In this document: piece by piece, positions 5,399 through 7,651 of the stretch
How positions within the stretch are numbered: position 1 is the stretch's first letter
Layout: each line of letters opens with the position of its first letter
Assembly (NCBI GenBank): GCA_031550405.1
Contig: JAVBOP010000194.1
Span: 1-7,651 of the forward strand
Reading direction: 5' to 3'
Length of the DNA: 7,651 nucleotides
DNA from: JAVBOP01 sp031550405
GTDB lineage: Bacteria > Bacteroidota > Ignavibacteria > Kapaibacteriales > UBA2268
Translations under genes and position numbers: made by a program
Notes under the pieces: generated by a model
Told to the model about the DNA's origin: nothing
Database searches by the model: none
What the model saw: the letters and a program-made list of their open reading frames with translations, nothing else

Positions 5399-6643
5399 AT
5401 GAAAATCCAGAATTTTATCAACGATCGAAATAAGTACAAAGTTGATTATACTTATCAAAGACCAAAAGATGCATGGTCAAAAGAGGACAAACAATGCCTT
5501 ATAGATACAATATTGAGCAAAGAACCTTTGCCAATTTTTTTCCTTAATTACAAGTCTGATGAAAAAATCTACTACATTGTAGACGGACAGCAAAGACTTA
5601 ATTGCATATCAGATTTTTATGACAATAAACTAAAATTAAATGCAAAATTTTCAGGCAAGCACCGAGACGGCAAAACATTTAATGGCGACAACCCCTTAAA
5701 TGACGACGATAAAGATAACTTCCTTGAATACAATTTGACTTTTTATATATTAGAAGATTATGATGATGAAAAAGTGCGTTTAATCTTTTCAAGGCTACAA
5801 AGGGGAAAGCCTCTGTCTTTAGGAGAACGCCTGAATGCAAAACCCGGAAAAATCGTTGACTGTATGAGAGAGTTAGCCGATCACCCATTCATGGCAAAGT
5901 CTATTGGCATTTCGCAAGATAGATATGGTGTTTATCCAGATACAGCAAGAATACTTTTTTATGAAAACTTTGGAGCTAAACAAAGCGGTTCAAATGAATT
6001 ATATACTTTTTTTGATAACTATAAAGATTTAGCAGAAACATCAAAAGAGTTTAAAAATGCTTTAAGTATTCTTAACTATTTAGAAAAATGCTTTCCCGCA
6101 GATCCTGGCAACTACAAGTATTTAGAGAAGCATGCTTGGGTATTAGCTGTTTATACTATGGTGAGAGAATTGAAGTTGAGTTATTCATTAGTTGGGCAGG
6201 AAGAGTTAATTAGGAAGTTCATCATTGACTTTCATAGTAAGGTTTATAATGAAGATCATCGAAAATCCAATATTAATTATCAACGTTTTTATGATAATGT
6301 GCGAGGTGGTTGGTCTGAGAAAATTATAGCATTACGCAGAGATATTTTAATAAAAGAGTTCTCTGGTAAAAAACTGCTTCAAGAACTTGATGACAAACGT
6401 CAAATCAGTGATGAAGACAAAATAGCTATATTTGCAATGAAAAACACTTGTGAATTATGCAATTGCTCATTTAAAGATTATAAAGAAGCTGAATACCACC
6501 ATAAAGAAAGATATGCTGATGGCGGCAAAAGCCACATTGACAACATCATGATACTTTGCACAACATGCCATGACAGGATACATGGAAAAATGGAAATTAT
6601 TGTTCCGAGTGAAGAAGAAATTATCGAACCCGATGAACTATAA
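5399..6643 (+). CDS. DUF262 domain protein with C-terminal HNH nuclease domain
   Basis: A 414-residue soluble protein. The N-terminal DUF262 (ParB-like/GmrS-type) domain is shown by YQRP (19-22), the helix before LPIFF (44-48), the nucleotide-site motif VDGQQRL (61-67), and RLQRGKPLSLGERLNA (132-147). In GmrSD and SspE relatives this domain hydrolyses NTP and senses DNA modification. The C-terminus is a zinc-bound HNH module: CxxC (351, 354), His at 367-368, Asn382, and LCTTCHDRIH (386-395) with Cys387, Cys390, His391 and His395. Both domains look intact, so a DNA-cutting enzyme controlled by the first domain is the natural reading. No methylase or second subunit is adjacent. A terminator hairpin follows, so it is its own transcription unit. 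Low GC fits horizontal transfer. Confidence 0.9.
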   Translation: MKIQNFINDRNKYKVDYTYQRPKDAWSKEDKQCLIDTILSKEPLPIFFLNYKSDEKIYYIVDGQQRLNCISDFYDNKLKLNAKFSGKHRDGKTFNGDNPLNDDDKDNFLEYNLTFYILEDYDDEKVRLIFSRLQRGKPLSLGERLNAKPGKIVDCMRELADHPFMAKSIGISQDRYGVYPDTARILFYENFGAKQSGSNELYTFFDNYKDLAETSKEFKNALSILNYLEKCFPADPGNYKYLEKHAWVLAVYTMVRELKLSYSLVGQEELIRKFIIDFHSKVYNEDHRKSNINYQRFYDNVRGGWSEKIIALRRDILIKEFSGKKLLQELDDKRQISDEDKIAIFAMKNTCELCNCSFKDYKEAEYHHKERYADGGKSHIDNIMILCTTCHDRIHGKMEIIVPSEEEIIEPDEL

Positions 6644-6701
6644 TAGAAAAAATACTTACTCGTAATAGTTTACAAACTTTTCACTCAAATTAATCCTACT
6701 C

Positions 6702-6725
6702 AGGCAAATCCTCACAGATTTGCCT
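6702..6725 (+). terminator. Rho-independent-like terminator of the DUF262-HNH gene
   Basis: Perfect 9-bp stem AGGCAAATC/GATTTGCCT with a CTCACA loop, then TTGTGTTAT. It lies 58 bases after the stop codon. The T-tract is interrupted, so efficiency is uncertain. Confidence 0.65.
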
Positions 6726-6739
6726 TTGTGTTATAATTG

Positions 6740-6757
6740 TTAAAAAATATTCATAAA
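6740..6757 (+). repeat. AT-rich intergenic repeat, exact copy 5
   Basis: TTAAAAAATATTCATAAA, two bases after TATAAT (6732-6737), repeating the layout at 4770-4794. If TATAAT is a -10 element, transcription would start near 6744, after the possible TTG start at 6737, which favours the GTG at 6764. Confidence 0.6.
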
Positions 6758-6763
6758 ACTATC

Positions 6764-7612
6764 GTGAACCAAGAACCAAAAACCCACATCGTCAATACTG
6801 AAGACGAATTGCACGAAGCAATAAAAAATGCTAATGATGGAGATATTATTAAAATATGTTCATTAATTGAGCTGACAAAACATATATCTCATGGAGATAA
6901 TCCAATAACGAAAAGTCTGAAATTTACTGCGGAATTAAATGAAAATCAGAAACCTGTTTGCGGAGTAGATGGACGAGACGAATGGCATACATTTTATTTT
7001 AAAGATGTTGATGTAACGATGGAGAATATTCGGGTGGAAAGGGCAAGATATATTGGAATTTTTATTTATTACAACGATGATTCAGCCGCTACTGTCAATG
7101 TGAATCTTAAAAATATTATTTGCTATAAAAATAAAGGTGATGGAATTTATATTGGTAGATATGCCAATGTTGATATAGAGCATGTTGTTTGTTATAAAAA
7201 TAAAGGCAATGGATTTTGTATTATTGATTGTTCAAATGTTAATTTTAATAATGTTAAATGTAATAAAAATAAATATGCCGGAATTTATGTTGCTGATTGT
7301 TCAAATGTTAATCTTAACGACATCCGATGCGATGAAAATAGAATAAATGGAATTAATATTATAAAATGTGAAAATATTAATATTGATGGTGTGAAATGTA
7401 ATAGAAATAAAATTGGAATAGAGGTCTCTGAAATTCATTATGAAATAAACGTTAATAATGCTATTTGTAATTATAACAAACTTGCCGGTATTTTGATTGG
7501 GAATGCAGATAAAGTAAATGTTAGCCAATCTAAATTTCATGGCAATGACTGGGCTGGTCTCTCTGTCCATGGTGGAGGCGAAAGCATAAATTTATTTGCA
7601 CACATAACATAA
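6764..7612 (+). CDS. Right-handed parallel beta-helix repeat protein, probably frameshifted at its 3' end
   Basis: The N-terminus (THIVNTEDELHEAIKNANDGD) is typical of the opening of pectate-lyase-like or NosD-like beta-helix proteins. From about nucleotide 7020 there are consecutive coils of about 23 residues with the pattern N-V-N-x-x-N-(V/I)-x-C-x-x-N-K-x-x-G-I-x-I. Such coils often bind carbohydrate or surface ligands; no catalytic residues are recognised and no signal peptide is seen. GTG 6764 gives 282 residues; TTG 6737 would add nine but overlaps the likely promoter. The frame stops at TAA 7610-7612, while the next coil continues in another frame, so the gene is probably broken or misread there and extends beyond the window. 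Confidence 0.7.
   Translation: MNQEPKTHIVNTEDELHEAIKNANDGDIIKICSLIELTKHISHGDNPITKSLKFTAELNENQKPVCGVDGRDEWHTFYFKDVDVTMENIRVERARYIGIFIYYNDDSAATVNVNLKNIICYKNKGDGIYIGRYANVDIEHVVCYKNKGNGFCIIDCSNVNFNNVKCNKNKYAGIYVADCSNVNLNDIRCDENRINGINIIKCENINIDGVKCNRNKIGIEVSEIHYEINVNNAICNYNKLAGILIGNADKVNVSQSKFHGNDWAGLSVHGGGESINLFAHIT
7124..7312 (+). repeat. 69-bp tandem repeats inside the beta-helix gene
   Basis: TATAAAAATAAAGG occurs at 7124 and 7193, and GATTGTTCAAATGTTAAT at 7226 and 7295, each pair exactly 69 bases apart, which is 23 codons or one beta-helix coil. Identity at DNA level points to recent duplication of coils by recombination or slippage. Confidence 0.7.
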
Positions 7613-7651
7613 ACGGAATTTGTATTAGCGGAGGAAGTGGTTTTACTGTGC
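7594..7651 (+). pseudogene. Continuation of the beta-helix frame after a frameshift (runs off the window)
   Basis: From 7594 a different frame reads ICTHNINGICISGGSGFTV with no stop up to the window end. It matches the coil pattern of the gene before it (compare ICNYNKLAGILI). Relative to the repeat, INL at 7586-7594 is followed too soon by IC, which fits loss of 8 bases (or 3n+2) near 7594. Confidence 0.55.

Noticed and set aside
7301..7570. Minus-strand frame opposite the beta-helix gene
   Set aside because: It is antisense to regular coil repeats; its low-complexity composition follows from them.
1..7651. CRISPR array
   Set aside because: The repeated units are either 69-bp coding repeats or isolated intergenic copies; no regular repeat-spacer pattern occurs.

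Overview
The window looks like chromosomal DNA of an AT-rich member of the Bacteroidota. The evidence is indirect. One promoter is an almost ideal TTTG-N19-TAtcTTTG of the Bacteroidetes type, the TrkH protein has the long N-terminal extension usual in that phylum, most starts lack a strong Shine-Dalgarno sequence, and the small proteins resemble hypothetical proteins I remember from Bacteroides-like genomes. I cannot name a species.

Layout. Positions 1-140 carry the end of an IS1-family transposase gene and probably the right end of that insertion sequence. It abuts a tRNA-Thr(CGU) on the minus strand (141-202) whose 3' part is missing, as if the element had landed in the T-arm. Next come two housekeeping genes transcribed divergently: a phosphofructokinase (273-1367, minus) and a TrkH-type potassium transporter subunit (1601-3373, plus). 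From about 3374 the character changes to a lower-GC, accessory-looking region. It starts with a 670-base stretch without a convincing protein gene. That stretch contains a strong promoter followed at once by a large nested inverted repeat that would fold into a branched RNA, closed by an 18-bp stem and with a possible 11-bp pseudoknot (3684-3934).

After this candidate RNA come two paralogous small proteins (4045-4353, 4364-4720), each with an internal duplication; a small basic protein (4819-5061); a 48-residue membrane protein (5093-5239); a DUF262-HNH nuclease-like protein (5399-6643); and a right-handed beta-helix protein (6764-7612) whose repeat continues in another frame after its stop codon, so the gene is probably frameshifted.

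The gaps between these genes hold copies of an AT-rich repeat, TTAAAAAATATTCATAAA: three exact copies in both orientations and two diverged ones, all intergenic, often beside a hairpin. This makes the right half look like a string of separate small gene units. Whether the structured RNA, the small proteins and the DUF262-HNH protein form one system (for example defence) is inference; no partner nuclease, reverse transcriptase or methylase is visible here.
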